A DNA stretch of 64,000 bases from Fasciolopsis buskii (Eukaryota > Platyhelminthes > Trematoda > Plagiorchiida > Fasciolidae). Of this stretch, positions 35,750 to 48,684 are shown piece after piece (within the stretch, counting starts at the first letter, position 1; every line of letters starts with the position of its first letter). The translations under genes were made by a program, and so were the position numbers. Location: contig LUCM01002408.1 of assembly GCA_008360955.1 (NCBI GenBank), forward strand, positions 372,001-436,000, given 5' to 3'. The notes below the pieces were generated by a model, which saw only the letters and a program-made list of their open reading frames with translations, did no database searches and had not been told where the DNA came from.

Positions 35750-36138
35750 CTAAAATAGCAATAGTATAATTTGCAATTCAACGTTTTTGGGATGCACTCA
35801 AACGCAGCGGACGTACGTGGAGTGCTTCTGGGACATCGAAAGCGGACGAATTCCTGCTTCTAACTGTATGAGTTTCAGAGTTCGTGACGTGACCGGCGGC
35901 CTTTTCAAACTGCTTATCGGCTGATCACAATCATCACCTGAACCAGCTGTCCTCATTGCTATGAACAGACGCTTTAAAATTTAGAAAAACAATTTAAAAA
36001 AGAGCCGTTGTAATTAGCATCAAAGGACGTTAATAAACATTGCAGAGGGAACTGAACTTGATTTTCCTAATCCACACCAGAAGGTGATCAAACTTGCGGA
36101 GAATCGATTTATTTTATTAGGCGGATCTTTATTAATGT

Positions 36139-36230
36139 TAGTCAAATGGATAGATTCAATGGCAAATACTAGATCTTCCGTGAGGTTTATCGAGCAATGT
36201 TGTAGGTTGTACTCAATTTCTCATAAAAAA
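36139..36230 (+). CDS. Very tentative second exon of the TAL gene ending at 37286
   Basis: After ttattaatgttag the frame LKWIDSMANTRSSVRFIEQC can be placed over the second EF-hand exon of the 60-kb gene (RWMQLFDPDKTGVITLENF), sharing the invariant Trp and its spacing but no calcium ligands. The start phase fits the 34779 donor, but I see no good donor at the expected end in the phase needed by the exon at 36938. Confidence 0.15.
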
Positions 36231-36937
36231 CAAGTTTCTGTCTACTACGTTGGCAAAATCCTTCGCTGTTTGGAAAATCCATGCGCAATTAAATCGACAA
36301 TGGATTTTCGCTGTTTTGAGCAGAATCCTTCAATGCTTATTCGGTGGTCCATACAGTCGAGATTTGTGCACGTAGACAGAAACCGCATTAGCTTTTAAAT
36401 CTGCCGATATTTCGAACAATTTGACTATTGTTAGTATTATCGTTATTACTATTAATTCCATAGTTTGGGCCAACGGTTGACCGTAGCCAGCGTTTGGGTT
36501 GTATGCCCGCTTTTACGGTTTATCAGCAGAGGAAGTATACGTGTGCTGTGGTTGAGTTTGAGTTATTCAAGTAAACACTTTCAAATTCTGCCGCAGCTAA
36601 AATTCCAGTCGATAAATTCCAAGATTTGCTACTATTTAGCGTTCCCTAAACCGCGACAAGTGTTTTACGGTTACCAAATGTGTGAGGTTTGGTTTTTACG
36701 ATATCTTGCCTTTGATGGTCAGTTGTGAATTTCCGCACTGCTTTGTCACGTTTGATCGAATTCTCTTTCACGCCCATCCAGAAGCACTACATGGAACTGA
36801 TGACAATAGCTAATAAAATTGAGTTTTCAAAACTAACTACTGTTATTGGACAAGTAGGCACGACATATCGCCTTTCTCAGTTTGTTTCCTCGACTGACCG
36901 ACTGATGTTACATTTCCCCGATCCCTCTTTGCTGCAG

Positions 36938-37286
36938 ACTTGTGTTTGAACATTGTACTCGACCAAGTCCGAAATTGGGGGCGGAAATTGAGACAATACA
37001 TGTCAGAATGCCCTATGATTATCAGGAGGCAATAGTGCAAGAAACACGACGATTGTGCAATCAGCCGGGCAGGCTGTATCACTCCATGCTGGGGGCAAAA
37101 CTGCAGACTTTCGTGAACCAGCGTTTTGGTGGACAGTGGCATGTCCTGATTGTCCACGGGTCTTACACGATGTCATATTCCTGCTCCCGTAACCGCACGT
37201 TTCACTTTCGCTATAGACAACGTACTTATATCGTTTGGCAAGTACCCTCAGAGGAGAATGGCTTCAAGGCAATGCAAACACGATAG
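36938..37286 (+). CDS. TAL-type protein, terminal exon with dynein-light-chain-like domain
   Basis: After a good acceptor (cctctttgctgcag) the frame starts one base into a codon (A|CTT), as in exon 3 of the 60-kb TAL gene, and runs to TAG at 37284-37286. An attaaa signal follows at about 37303. The protein piece aligns with that exon (EIETIHVRMPYDYQEAIVQE against DVRIIYDKLPISDQIKICNE) and continues into the diagnostic half of the DLC domain: FGGQWHVLIVHGSYTMSYS, then FHFRYRQRTYIVWQVP, the W-H-V-x-V-x-G-S-Y ... F-x-F-R ... V-W pattern of fluke tegumental proteins. The DLC fold mediates dimerisation and peptide binding in dynein and its relatives; its role in TAL proteins is not settled. Upstream exons are uncertain (candidates at 34632 and 36139). 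Confidence 0.72.
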
Positions 37287-38401
37287 ATCCAATATTAACT
37301 GGTATTAAATAGAGAGTGTTCGTTTTATCAACGTTGCAGTTTCACCATGTGCATAATTGAAAAAATTGTTTTCGGGTAGAGTAACACATACGGAATGGAA
37401 CATTCGTTCATCATCTAGTACGATTCTTATCTAACTGATTGGTCTGCTATCTTCAGGTATTCCACTCATTTTCGTTCTCGAGAATTTCGTTGCTGGGCGT
37501 TTAGTCATTTTTTGTGGACTATGAAGAGGCCATCCAATTACCTGATGCACATCTATCTAATAGTAACCCGTTTCGTCCGATGCATCACCAAGGACTGTTT
37601 TCATTTATACATTTCATGATCAAGTCGATACCTCTTTGTATTTTGCTCCTTCGGTAGCGTTGACAAGTGACAGCGGATAAATTTTTGTGCAGTGTTATGA
37701 CTGCTGTTTATCGTAGGGGAAAAATATTAACCTAACCCGTGCAACAGCCACATTTGAAACTGTCTGCCGAGGAAAGTCTTTGTCAATAGTCTGTGTTCTC
37801 GAGGTTCTGCACAGTCAGTTCAGGATATTTTCGTCTCGACATACCCAGCCCCAGTTAGACGTGCTACAGCCTTTCAGTGCTCGTGCAGAGACCCTGCAGA
37901 CTATTCGCAATTCCGAATGCGTACGCTCTGCTGCATAACAGTTCAATGACTAATCTGTTTCACCGAGCTCATACGATGCGAAGGTCGTCTAGCGTGCGGT
38001 CGGAATGTAATGATTATGAAAGGGAAAATGTGAAATTACTGAGCAATGAACAGCGTCTAATCAGCATCCCTTGTATCTGCTCTCTAGGCACTCGACCCCT
38101 CCTATAGATCATCATGTCACTTCCGACTAACTCAAACGAGAACAACGTAGCTTGGCCGGCACAAAATTTTGCTTTGTCAAGTGAAAACATTGCATATATG
38201 TAACAAATTTACTTACCTATTTGTGCCTGTGTGACTTACAATCACTTCATCTGTTGTCGCGGCTGACGATACGACCTTCTTTGTTTGAATACTTGTACCC
38301 TCGCCCTCCAATCACGCCATGAAGCCTGGAAAATGCACTCTCTTTACCTCACCCGCAGTTTTATTACATTGCAATTTACACATTTCTGCACTGTTTTTAT
38401 T

Positions 38402-38486
38402 GTGAATAAAATAACGTTATTAACACAACGTTATTGGTAAATAATTTATCACTGTGTTATTGACATAACATTATTTACCATAAAAA
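38402..38486. repeat. AT-rich foldback cluster built on aacgttatt and ggtaaataat
   Basis: tggtaaataat and attatttacca form perfect 11-bp arms around a 25-base loop. taacgtta-type palindromes are repeated just to the left (aataacgttattaacac, aacgttattgg). Confidence 0.5.
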
Positions 38487-38635
38487 ATCTAAGACATGAC
38501 ATCAACTTTTCGATACTTTCCTTACGTCTTCCGATTCTGATATTTACAAATTGTACAGTATTGCTTTACAACTCTATTTACGTTAGAAGATGTTTGAACA
38601 ACCCATCATGGCTGAATGACTATCCTATCAAATGA

Positions 38636-38812
38636 CATGGGTCCTCCGACAGCAAACATGCGTTACAAATCTGTGGATTGTATCCATGCTCGGGTTCGAA
38701 TCTCGTCCAGTACAGTTGCACCGCTATCTTCAACTATAGTCAACCACACACAACTCACGAGCATGAAAAGCGGGCATTCCGCGACGGTTACTGGCCCAAA
38801 AATATTCGGAAC
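38636..38812 (+). repeat. Possible degenerate tRNA-like SINE, family 3, copy 1
   Basis: It has a B-box-like gggttcgaatctcg, and downstream gcgggcattccgcgacggtt, actggcccaaaaatattcgg. The last part is similar to 51420-51465 (gaacattccgtgataactat, tggtctaaaaatattctg). No good A box is visible. Confidence 0.35.
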
Positions 38813-40039
38813 ATTGATTTACCTTTCTAGTTAAGATATGTTCAAACGCTTGATTAAGTCCCCTTTGAAAGCTTGTCGGCGAACGTCCTAATGACAGTCA
38901 GTCCAGTACAGAAACCGCTCACAACACTTACAAGTAATTGTGAAATATACATTCATCTACCGATGATTTGACTGATCAGTCACAATCATTTGAGTATGGA
39001 AATGAATATGCGAAAGCCTAGTGAATTAAGTCTAACGTAAGCTCTACGCACCACGGCCTCTCTTTTTCCTCTAGTTAAATTGTCTTCAACCCGACTTGTT
39101 TTTATACCCGATGATGATTCGTGTCCACTGGTCATTGCAGTCGATCAAAATCGGTGTCACTGTTCTGCGCAACAGTATCACAGTAGTAAAAAATGGTTTC
39201 GAGGCACTGTCATGTTATGTTTCATGCTAAAGGTTACGTTTACTATGTTCCATCCACCTCAACTGTCCCACGACCTAATCAAGACAGTCAAAAATAATTC
39301 ACGGTCAGTGGATCAAATGCACTTGGCCTTCTAATGACATTGCAAACGATAACTTATAAAAAATAACTCCACAAAAAGTGGTTCCTTTCTCTGCCTGAAC
39401 GAAACACAGCCAAGTCCCTCAATTTGTACTAAAGATGGCCGAGTGACTTTGAATAAGTCTTAGTTTAAGGTACATCTCAAAGTCCTCGAGCTAAGCTAAC
39501 AGCGTGCTAGCTACGCAATGACTGCTGCTCACGACGGACAAAAAAGAAAATTGAACCGCATGGGGATAACCAAATTTATTCGGGGAATAAAGTCCGTCAG
39601 TCAGTCACTCAGTCAACTGAGGTTTTAATGCTATCAATGTAATTACGTGGTCAGCATAAAATAAGAAATGATTACAGCTGACTGTAAAACTATATTCAGA
39701 AAAAGTCCCGAGAGGCATTTGATGCGCAACAATGTTCGGGAACTGTAAGAAAGAGTAAGGACACTCCCGTACTCCACCGTGTGGTGTACCTGACTAATGA
39801 AAATTCATTCTTTCATCTAGGCTACGCATTTGTTGCTTAGTTATCCAAAAGTCAGATTGGAGACCATAAAAAACGTACTGTTCCGAATAGTTCAATAAAC
39901 TCGAAAATTCCCGAAATTCTAAATATTTTGGTCCGTAAATGACCAAAACAGCAACGGAATGAAATAGACTTCCTTTATTATTCCATATCGATCAATTCAA
40001 TTTGGTTCACTTTGCACAAACGTGTTCCGGTTTGCGATT

Positions 40040-40215
40040 GCTATCTCACATCACCATCTGGTCAAACAGAAAAAGAGAACGGCAAATAGTGCACCAGGGA
40101 TTAAAAAACAAAAAAATGAGTATCCATGGGGAAGAGAAAATAATTCGAAAGAAAGGGCTTCATTGAATGTGACAATGAGCTATATCATCTTTTATCTTCA
40201 ACCATCCGTCCAGTG
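40040..40215 (+). repeat. Direct repeat family D, copy 1
   Basis: It shares caccatctggtcaaacagaa, gaacgg.aaatgg-type sequence, atgagc.atatca and tcttcaa/tctccaa with 40700-40860, about 660 bp away. No protein is evident. Confidence 0.5.
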
Positions 40216-40699
40216 TTAAGAATCACACGGGGGAAAAGCTCTCCTAGCGGATAGGTTGTTCGATTGGCAACACGTCGTTCCTTACGAGATGGCGTCTCAG
40301 TTTGCGAGCAGCGAGCATACATTGCGGACATTTCCAAACGGGATGAGGGAGCTGCGTAGTGTGTCTACGGTTATCAGTGATGACTTAAGCGGTGATGCGA
40401 CAGGACCGATTGTTTGAAAAATCGCATTGAACACTCATCTACAGTAGATTGGTTTAACTTGTCCTGAATTTCTTGGCATCTTTTGGTAGGTAGGATTATT
40501 TGCCATTTTTTCGTCTCGTTTCCGTGACAATCCGAAAGTTAGTTGTTCAAGTTACCCAAACAACCATTCTTGTGTTCTCACACGCGACGGCATTGTGCTT
40601 TCCTACAAAGGGTTCTCATAAAACTTGTGCCCAGTTTCAGTCTGTAATTTTTGGAGCCATCGGTTTTGTACCAACCTGCTCTGATTTTGATTACCACCT

Positions 40700-40860
40700 C
40701 AAAGCACCATCTGGTCAAACAGAAAACAAAAAGAACGGTGAATGGTGTACCTCGATGGCAAAATAGTAAGTTAAAGAATTGTATAGAAAAAGAAAGATTT
40801 CGAATGAAAGAACCCTACCGACCGCGTCACTGAGCCATATCACCCATTGTCTCCAAAAAG
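40700..40860 (+). repeat. Direct repeat family D, copy 2
   Basis: Starts caccatctggtcaaacagaa, exactly as in copy 1, then diverges with short blocks of similarity to gagccatatcacccattgtc. Confidence 0.5.
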
Positions 40861-40864
40861 TCCG

Positions 40865-43800
40865 CTTGCGGGGCTCTCGTGGACACGAAACCTGTAGTCT
40901 AATTGGAATTATACAGCCTAGTCTACTGGTTACAATTTTAATGCGTTTTTTGTTGTTGTTTAATCGAATGGTCACTTTTACCCATCCACCAACCTCTAAC
41001 GATCTTGCAGAACAATGAATGAGTCGCTCTGTGGTCATGTGCAAAACAGATCCCAACTACCTTAACCTATTCTGATTCAGTATCTGTTCTCCAGACTAGA
41101 CCCTAGGAACCAGTATCACGAGCACAACTTCTGAATTACTCTTGAAGGTATCCGGCCATATTTTATCAATACTACGAGGAAAACGGTGTTCAAATGCCGA
41201 AAGTCTTCGCATATCTTCTGCTCTTAACAGCTATGTTCTGATGCCTTATGGCAGAACCGATCTCACAGCTCTTGTGACTGTGAATTCATTTGGAAAGTTC
41301 CTTTTAGTGGGTAACCGTTTTAATACAGTTTCTCAACTGTGGTTTTTAAATACTGCAGCGTATCGAGATGTCAGCTTCAAAACGTCAAGGAAGTTCACTC
41401 TCGCTATTGAATGATTAATTTTCCTATCGTCTTTCACGCTAACTGAGCCTGCCGGTGGGATCTGATTAGGTAAAAATGACCATGAGTAGCAAGAAAACTC
41501 ATTTAGTGTGGTATCCAGTCAAACAGCAGATCGTTACCACAAGAGTGAAATTACTGCATTCGGCGATTCTTTTCTTCCAACATGATTCGATTGTTTTTTT
41601 CTTTGGGTCTCGTTTTCTTGAGTGATTGAGCCAGACTTGCCTGAATTCTCCAGGGTAAATAGTCTTGCCTATCACTAAACAAGTTTGAAACTTTGTTGAA
41701 AGCGAGAGAGAATTGTTGCCGAATTGACAGTCGCATTCCAGATAGGTGGGCCAAGAACCTGAAAAAGTAAATATGTGAGATATAGAAAAAAAAGAAAAAC
41801 AAGGGGCAAGGAAATTTTTGCAGCAAGAACAACACAACTAGTGCCTTTTTGGTCCTGTACATTTCATTGGTTTCACATTCCACTCCCACGTGCAATATGG
41901 ATCACGTGATCCAAATGAATTGATCGACCCATCTCATTCACAAGGTTCTACTTAGCAAGTAGACTATAAAACAACCCACAGAACATGACCACTTAACTTG
42001 TTTCAGCAATAGTAAGTTTTGTTTATCAGCTGGATGACAGACAAGGCTGACGAATAAGAATGCCTGGGAAGCTCGGTATTGATACCACGGTGTGAGTCAT
42101 TTGAGATCGGCTGCCAGTTTGGTTAGTTGGTAGACTGGAGGCAAAATATTTTGACGATCAAACGAATTTACTAAAAGGTGAACCTGCTGGTTTCATTAAG
42201 AGAACAATTTGAAGACCTCTGGAGAGAGGGTTTTACACGCCTATGCATAGAGAAAACGAGGACTTTCACACGGTATGGAGGACACACGTGTACTACTCTG
42301 ACTTCAGGCAGCATTTATAAAAATGGAAAACCTCACAGTCTACGACTGTAGACCAAGTACGCTACCGTTATGTGACATCTCCAAAAGTTACCTTTGACGA
42401 TAACGAACAACTTTTACTGGAATAGATCACTGAATAGGCATGGATAAAATAACACTGAGAATATCAATAGATTATTTAAGATAGTTATTGTAATGGCTCC
42501 ATTCACTAGATCTAATTTGAGGGATAATTTTAAAAGAATATGCGAGCTTCTAACGCGAATAATCGATAATGGTGCTCACGTTTTCATGATTTAGTCTTAT
42601 GGTGGCTGTTCTACCAAACGATTAATGGTTTTATTCTGAAAAATTTCAGGTGATAAAATTTCAAGATTAAATTGGAAAAACCGTCGCAATAAAGAAGCAT
42701 AAAATAAAAGAGATAAACGATACGTTTAATTTGAGAACAAACGGATGCGCTAAATCTCCGTCTTCTTCGGTGGATCTCACTAGACAACTGACCGTACTAA
42801 TCACCAAATCATGGTTGGCCAACCATCTTCTAACACCACTTGAAGGAGAAACTGTGATAGACCTCAGTCGTGGATCTTGCATGCTGGGAGACGGACGAGG
42901 TCTGTCCTGGTCATTTTCCCAAGGGATGTGTGAAAACAGGCGATCAGTCATTAGACAGGTAACTAGTATGACCAACTGGGTAATGAGATGCACCGAAGGC
43001 GAACGAAATTTATTGCATTCCTTGTTCTCAAATTAAACCTACAGTTTCTTATTTGGAAGTTACTTTTTAAAAAAATCAATTTTACGATGATAAAAATTGC
43101 CCGCAATGCATGTTCTCAATGGATCGCGTTCAAAACTATCTTGATGGATCAAAGTTCCTCTCTCTACACCAACGAACGTCGCAGATCAAATTGCTTTGTG
43201 GTGGTAGATGACGAATGCCCATCTCCCGGTTCGTTACTACACCTGGCCTACTGGGACTTCATGTGGTTTTGTATCAACCCTAGCTTCAGGGTTAGAGCTG
43301 TGGACACTCACTCCAACCCCCTCCTGTAGTGCACTCTGGCGATTGTTTGCGTGTTTCTAGCATTACAATTAAGCGCACACTGCCTCATCAAAGTGTGAAT
43401 AATGCATATTGTTATGGAAAATAACAAGAATAATAAGTGACCGTGAGAAGCTAGACAGTCGGTAAATTAATATTCCATATATAGACCCGGGGGAAATAGG
43501 AAGATTCCCGATCACTCTTAGCGTGCTTCCATTGGACTAATGTTGGAGTTATTCGGTCCCAGTCAGTTTTCGAGACATTTTTTATTTCTTTAAACACTTG
43601 ACAAGCTTTTCGTCAGAAAAATCTTTTGTTTCAAACAGTTTTGCACATATTCAGATGGATCTCAGTCCAAGAACCTGGGTGACTAGGGAAGTAAGTATAT
43701 CCTTCTTGTTCTGACGTAACGTTTACCAGTTCCCGCTAGAAGAACAAGTACTTTGTGTTATTGGGATAGAATTACTTGCTTGTCGAAGCAACATTTCGTT

Positions 43801-44590
43801 AAGTGTTTTCTCACTAGCATTGACTATCCCCTATTGTTAACCGTTGGACTTGGAGTCACAGGCGGAAGTGTTCCTCGACTGGGTTCACACAAAAAGCGAC
43901 CAAAGTGAACCGAAGCACAGCATGTGTTCCAACCAGCATGAACACTTGTAAAACAGAATAGAACATGACAACGCACAATCTGCTCATTACAAAACTGTAA
44001 TATGTCTACCCCAGCGATCAACCTACGTCAAAATCTGAAATAGGCAACATTAAAAGAGACGAAATTGAGCTCAGACCCAGAAAGCCTATCAGCTAGCATC
44101 AACATTTACATAACCAAATTCAAGAAGACAGTTCACAGCTTGCTTGCTACCTTATCATAAACAATATCTCGTCTAACTTACCAAGGTGTTGCTATGACAG
44201 CTATTGATTGATTGATTGGTCATGTTTCGTGTCCTCATTATCAGTAGATTCGTCAGAAAATCCTATTGCCCAATTGATGATCGTCTAAAATTTGAATTTT
44301 TCACCATGAAGTTTTGCATAAATTCATCCAAGTTTAAACAAAAACAATGGAGAGAATATTTTGACGGTGGATTGACATTTATTGACTAAATTTTGCGTCA
44401 TCCAGTGCCATCGTCCTACTCGTAAGTCAAATTAAAACTACGGAATCCTTGAATAGCTATTTCATTCTCTTTAGGACCACTTAGTGGAAAAGTTCATATT
44501 CTTTCAATCAGCTTCTCTCGTGTCGAGTGAAAAATTGTAAAAGTTCGTTAATCATTACTATTCTCTGATCATATTGGTTATAATCAGGGC
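40865..44590. other. Non-coding or unresolved stretch
   Basis: A minus-strand segment at 41758-41641 has a strong acceptor and a GC-type donor but two open frames. A 101-codon frame at 42731-43036 has no known relatives. Neither is called. Confidence 0.3.
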
Positions 44591-45075
44591 ATGACAACGT
44601 GAGATGAAGCCAGCATATGCTCATTTATTCGCACACCTGACAGATGTCAATATCCAACCGGATGGAATACTGTGCCGTGGTGACCGATTGTTCGTTTCAT
44701 ACTCAGTGTACAAAGCACCTCTGGATGTGCTAAACAAAGATCGTTTTGGCGGGGAAAAAATGACGATCCGGGATAAACCTGTTTTGTCGGCCAGAGGTGG
44801 AATCGGAAATTTGCACAATGACAGCTTATAGTCGGGAGACTTCCATGGACCATTTTTGAAGTAATACCGTGCATCCCTTCTCCAAACGAATCTAGGTGAT
44901 TCTGGCATCTTGAAAGACCAAATTATTTGTGCCAAAGAATTATTTTAGCCAGATTCGGGTACCGCCAGTGCTGGTCACCGATAACACGTCACAGTTTAGA
45001 GCAGCCTAGTTAAAGCGCACTGAATGGTCTCCCTGTCCGAACAGCTTCCGCCATACATTTTCGAACAACGCAGCA
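44590..45075 (+). mobile_element. LTR-retrotransposon relic with integrase fragment (Ty3/gypsy-like)
   Basis: At 44953-45010 the frame reads IRVPPVLVTDNTSQFRAA, the integrase core signature (VPxxLVTDNGxQF) with the second catalytic Asp in VTDN. Degenerate sequence follows where SPPYHPQSNGxAE..HTFK would be (gtccgaacagcttccgcc, catacattttcgaac). Frame breaks and stops show it is dead. About 350 bp to the left, gtgagatgaagccagcatat can be read as the LKPAY end of a gypsy polyprotein, but that link is weak. No LTRs were identified. Confidence 0.5.
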
Positions 45076-45079
45076 AACT

Positions 45080-46630
45080 TGTTCCGATCGGTGGAAAGCT
45101 CTCCGGGATTCGTCTACCCCAAGCCTTTGCAGGTCCTGGGGATTTTTATAAGAAATTTGCACCAAAATCACACCAATTCATCACAAGCATCTAAAAAGGA
45201 AACTCCGACAATGTTACTCAAATCTAGACTACTACGATTCTTCTTGAGATGTCTTGAATATCCAATTTCGTGACAATAAATCCCGTTCAGCTGGCAAAAT
45301 CATGTGGAGACGATCTGGCCAATCAACGTTCGTCGTCAATGATCTAAACGATGGCGCTTTGAGCCTAATATATTACGTCGTGATCGAAATTCATAGTATG
45401 AGAGCGTACAGAATATAGATCTGAATGAGAGCCAGACGAAAAAAGGCTCCGCCAACTGCTGTGCATTTTGCAGAACCGATCTTGATGTCTCCAGTCATAA
45501 CTCGGAACTCTTTCTGGCAAAAGAGTCAAACTAATGCAAGATGTTTTAGGGAGGATGGTTGTAACGAGTGAACTTTGAAATTACGTGACACATTTCGGCA
45601 CAGCATTTTCATCACGTGGGAATCCAATCAACTCAATAGAATCTTGGCGACCCCCAAACGATAGTCATTGGTCAAAAGTATTCCGCCTTTGTTTCAGCCA
45701 ATTAATGTATAAACGAATGACTTATAAATAAGCATTAATAAGCCTTCCAGTTGTGTAGTCCGGGGTTAAAGTTGTTCTTTTAGGTTCTGGCAATTGATTT
45801 CAGCACCTTACTACAATCGATTATGTTTCGTCCTGTTATATCGCGTACAAATAATACTAAAAAGCTCTTCTATTAAGAATCACAATGACGGCGTCTCAGC
45901 TAAAGATGGTTTCCACGGGACCCAGATAATTATCGTACCAGTTAAAGAAATAACATCACAAGTACATGGTGATTTTTGTTATACCTGGAAAGCACTTGTT
46001 CACTGATCACGATTTCGGCCGATCAGTAGTTGAACGATCGATACTGGAATGACATCAAGACTATTTTCATGCGAATACACTTAACAGACTGGTCTCGAGT
46101 ATTGGTCTTTGATTTTACATCTATTAGTTATTTCTTGCAGTTTAACCTGAGGGCTGACTAGACCCAGCAATTTGTGTATTCGCCCACACCAATATTTTGC
46201 CTACGTTGCTTTGATCATATTCTCGTTTGTTATCGGGTTTGGCAATTACGAGTCCGACAATAAACACCCACAGACGAACAAATCGTGCTTGTTCTAGATC
46301 AACGTTCGTATGAAATGAGAAATTAGTGTATGAAACATTTGTAAACACAACAGGTTAATCGTACTTCACTGTGTTTACTGATGGTTGCGTATAGAATTCC
46401 CGTAATTTAATGGATCGGTAAACTGCTCACAAATGTGGGTCCTTTTTTGAACGCCCACGAACATAAGTTGCCGTGAATTCCTTTGAAAATGCGATATGAG
46501 ATGGTGAAACTGTTACACTTTATTTCAACATATGATTTATGAAATCACCTCTCCGAAAACAATGTTGCACCACGGAAATTTGCAAGTTGGCTAACTTCGT
46601 CCACCTAGCCGTATAACGCTGAACGTGAAT
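45080..46630. other. Non-coding stretch, nothing recognised
   Basis: Short frames only, without splice context. Confidence 0.35.
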
Positions 46631-46634
46631 TCGT

Positions 46635-46760
46635 TCAATTTCCTTTGACCCGGATTGCGGCCAGACGGTCAACCGCGTGACATTCCAACCTGAAGGTAGC
46701 CGGTTCGACTCCTTCTGTCGGCCAATCTCCCCTCCCTGTAGAGGAAGTAAAAGAAAAAAA
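46635..46760 (+). mobile_element. tRNA-like unit adjoining a SINE
   Basis: gcggccagacggtcaaccgc followed by agccggttcgactccttc gives A-box-like and perfect B-box (GTTCGACTC) sequences. Opposite-strand reading yields the spurious GVEPATFRLECHAVDRL peptide typical of tRNA-derived repeats. It stands directly before SINE family 1 copy 4, making a composite. Confidence 0.6.
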
Positions 46761-46789
46761 CAAAAAACGCACAGCACCAGTGCGGTCGA

Positions 46790-46975
46790 AGTGACGCATG
46801 AACCTAGCCAAACAGATAAGGTCGTGACGTTTGGACGTAAAGGTCGCGGGTTCAAATCCTCCCACCGCCGGTCAACTTCCCCACTTGGCAGCCCTCTGCT
46901 GGCCGCGGCCCCCTTCCTGAAAACTGATGTAAATTGTTGTTTCATTAGTAAAGAAAGTAAAAAGATAAAATATAG
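46790..46975 (+). mobile_element. tRNA-derived SINE, family 1, copy 4
   Basis: The A box is decayed (tagccaaacagataagg). The B box region is intact (cgcgggttcaaatcc). The head ends cccaccgccgg, the body is caacttccccacttggcagc, ggccgcggcccccttcctga, and the tail is attagtaaagaaagtaaaaa. Confidence 0.8.
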
Positions 46976-46979
46976 CAAG

Positions 46980-48680
46980 ACTTACTGAAATGGTGCCAAT
47001 GCTGGATTGGGCAACTAAAGACAATGAAGTGACTCAGGTGACGAGAAGTCACGCCACAGTTTGTCTGTAAAGCATTCACATTAACTAGTCAGAAATGTTA
47101 TTGACGTAGTACCTTTAGACCAACAATAACTACGCAACAGTGCATTTTCCCTTTCGTGGACCGTCACGAATTTGATTGTTCAATTACAGTCGCATGCGAG
47201 AACGAACTTATGCCGTATTGGATCACGTGATCTGCACTAAGGTCGTGAATTGCATACAGACTAATCAGGATTATGCTCACTGATTACGGTTTCCAGCATG
47301 TTCGTTACATTGTTCAGTACTCATTCAAGACTCAATTCTATTCAATATTCAAAGAAATTAGCGCACACAACATATCGTGAGAAATTGTGAATATCGGAAT
47401 TTGTCCATTTTCGACGTTTGTTCGCGACATCGTCTCGCGGGGTGTTTCTGCTCCGTGTTTAGCTTCATCTTGATAGACACGGTATTCTCACCGCATTCAA
47501 GTAAAAGTACAAATCGGAGGATACCAAAATAGTTGGCAATCGATCTTTCACCAATTTCGCTGAGTTTACATACTCTCCACGGAGGTAGATTTCATCGTAC
47601 CGAGAATTGTAAATGTCCAGTTTAGCGAATTTGATTCTATTTTACTCCACTTCATCGCATTTTTTCTTATCAGCTATTTGGAAGTGGGGATAAATTTCTA
47701 CACTTTAGACAGATTAAATTATGCCCTTCAAGCAGGCATACCACCATAAATATCACCCGATATTCGATCGTAGGAAGTACCCACAACGTGGGTAACACCT
47801 ACTCGGCAAACCGTATCGCACACGCTTACATTTTGTGGGTGTCTGCTATTAGTTTGATGAAACAGCCGTGTATGCGTGGTGTCTGTGGCATTTTGACATT
47901 TGGTGATTCAAAAATCTTCAATCATGGTTGTAACCTTATGAGCATGTCGAAGCAAGCTGAACGACTAACAAAAGAATAAAATCACCTGGACTGTTTCGAG
48001 GACCAGCTGTATGATTTGTTTAACTAATGCAAAGAATCAATCATTATTTGATCTACAATACCATAACATTTATGATGAGCATAAAAAGACTAATGTTGTC
48101 AAGTTGGCGTCATGGTTCGTCGAACATGCCGTACTGAAATGCTATGACAGGATTCGCAAATGGTTTGTGAAGGCATGCTCATCAATCCTGGATTCCCCGC
48201 ACAGGTACACTAGACCAACCAGACTTGTCTATCAACCACAAGGTCGCCCAAGCAGACGAGACGCGAACACTGACCTTGGTCCTGATTAGGTGATATCTGT
48301 TCAACTTTTGCGATCGATCAACGCGAACCTGCGCATTTTGTACTCGGGTACGATTAGTGAGACCATCATTATGGTTAATGCTTGCTTGTTTCGACGAGCA
48401 AGATTAGGATTAAACAAAATCTTGTCGAATCGGAACCGTTGTTTAGTCAACGTACCCACGGGAACCTATTTCGTAACCGTATTCGGGCGAATTTGTCAGT
48501 TGAACTTGTCAGCTGGTTGCGAACGGTTCTATCTGACAATGCATTTGTATACCTTTGGATATCATTTGTAGGCAAGATTGATTCAAAAATCACATCTGAT
48601 TACAGGTCCCCTTTTCTGTGGCAAGAAAAATAACTTATTAATGTAATGGTTTGCTGTAATATCAGGTTTGTCGTTGACCC
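46980..48680. other. Non-coding stretch, nothing recognised
   Basis: There are three overlapping frames of 63-93 codons at 47788-48571, without family resemblance. Confidence 0.3.
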
Positions 48681-48684
48681 CAGC

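Larger units (their letters stand above)
37290..40030. other. Non-coding stretch
   Basis: It contains an AT-rich foldback at 38402-38486 and a possible tRNA-like repeat at 38636-38812. No gene is supported. Confidence 0.35.

Noticed and set aside
41641..41758. Minus-strand segment between a strong acceptor (tttactttttcag) and a CAG|GCAAGT donor.
   Set aside because: It would need a GC-AG intron and has two open frames with no family resemblance. Too uncertain.
46520..46978. 152-codon minus-strand frame with GVEPATF-like strings.
   Set aside because: It is the translation of two tRNA-derived repeat units, a known artefact in flatworm gene sets.
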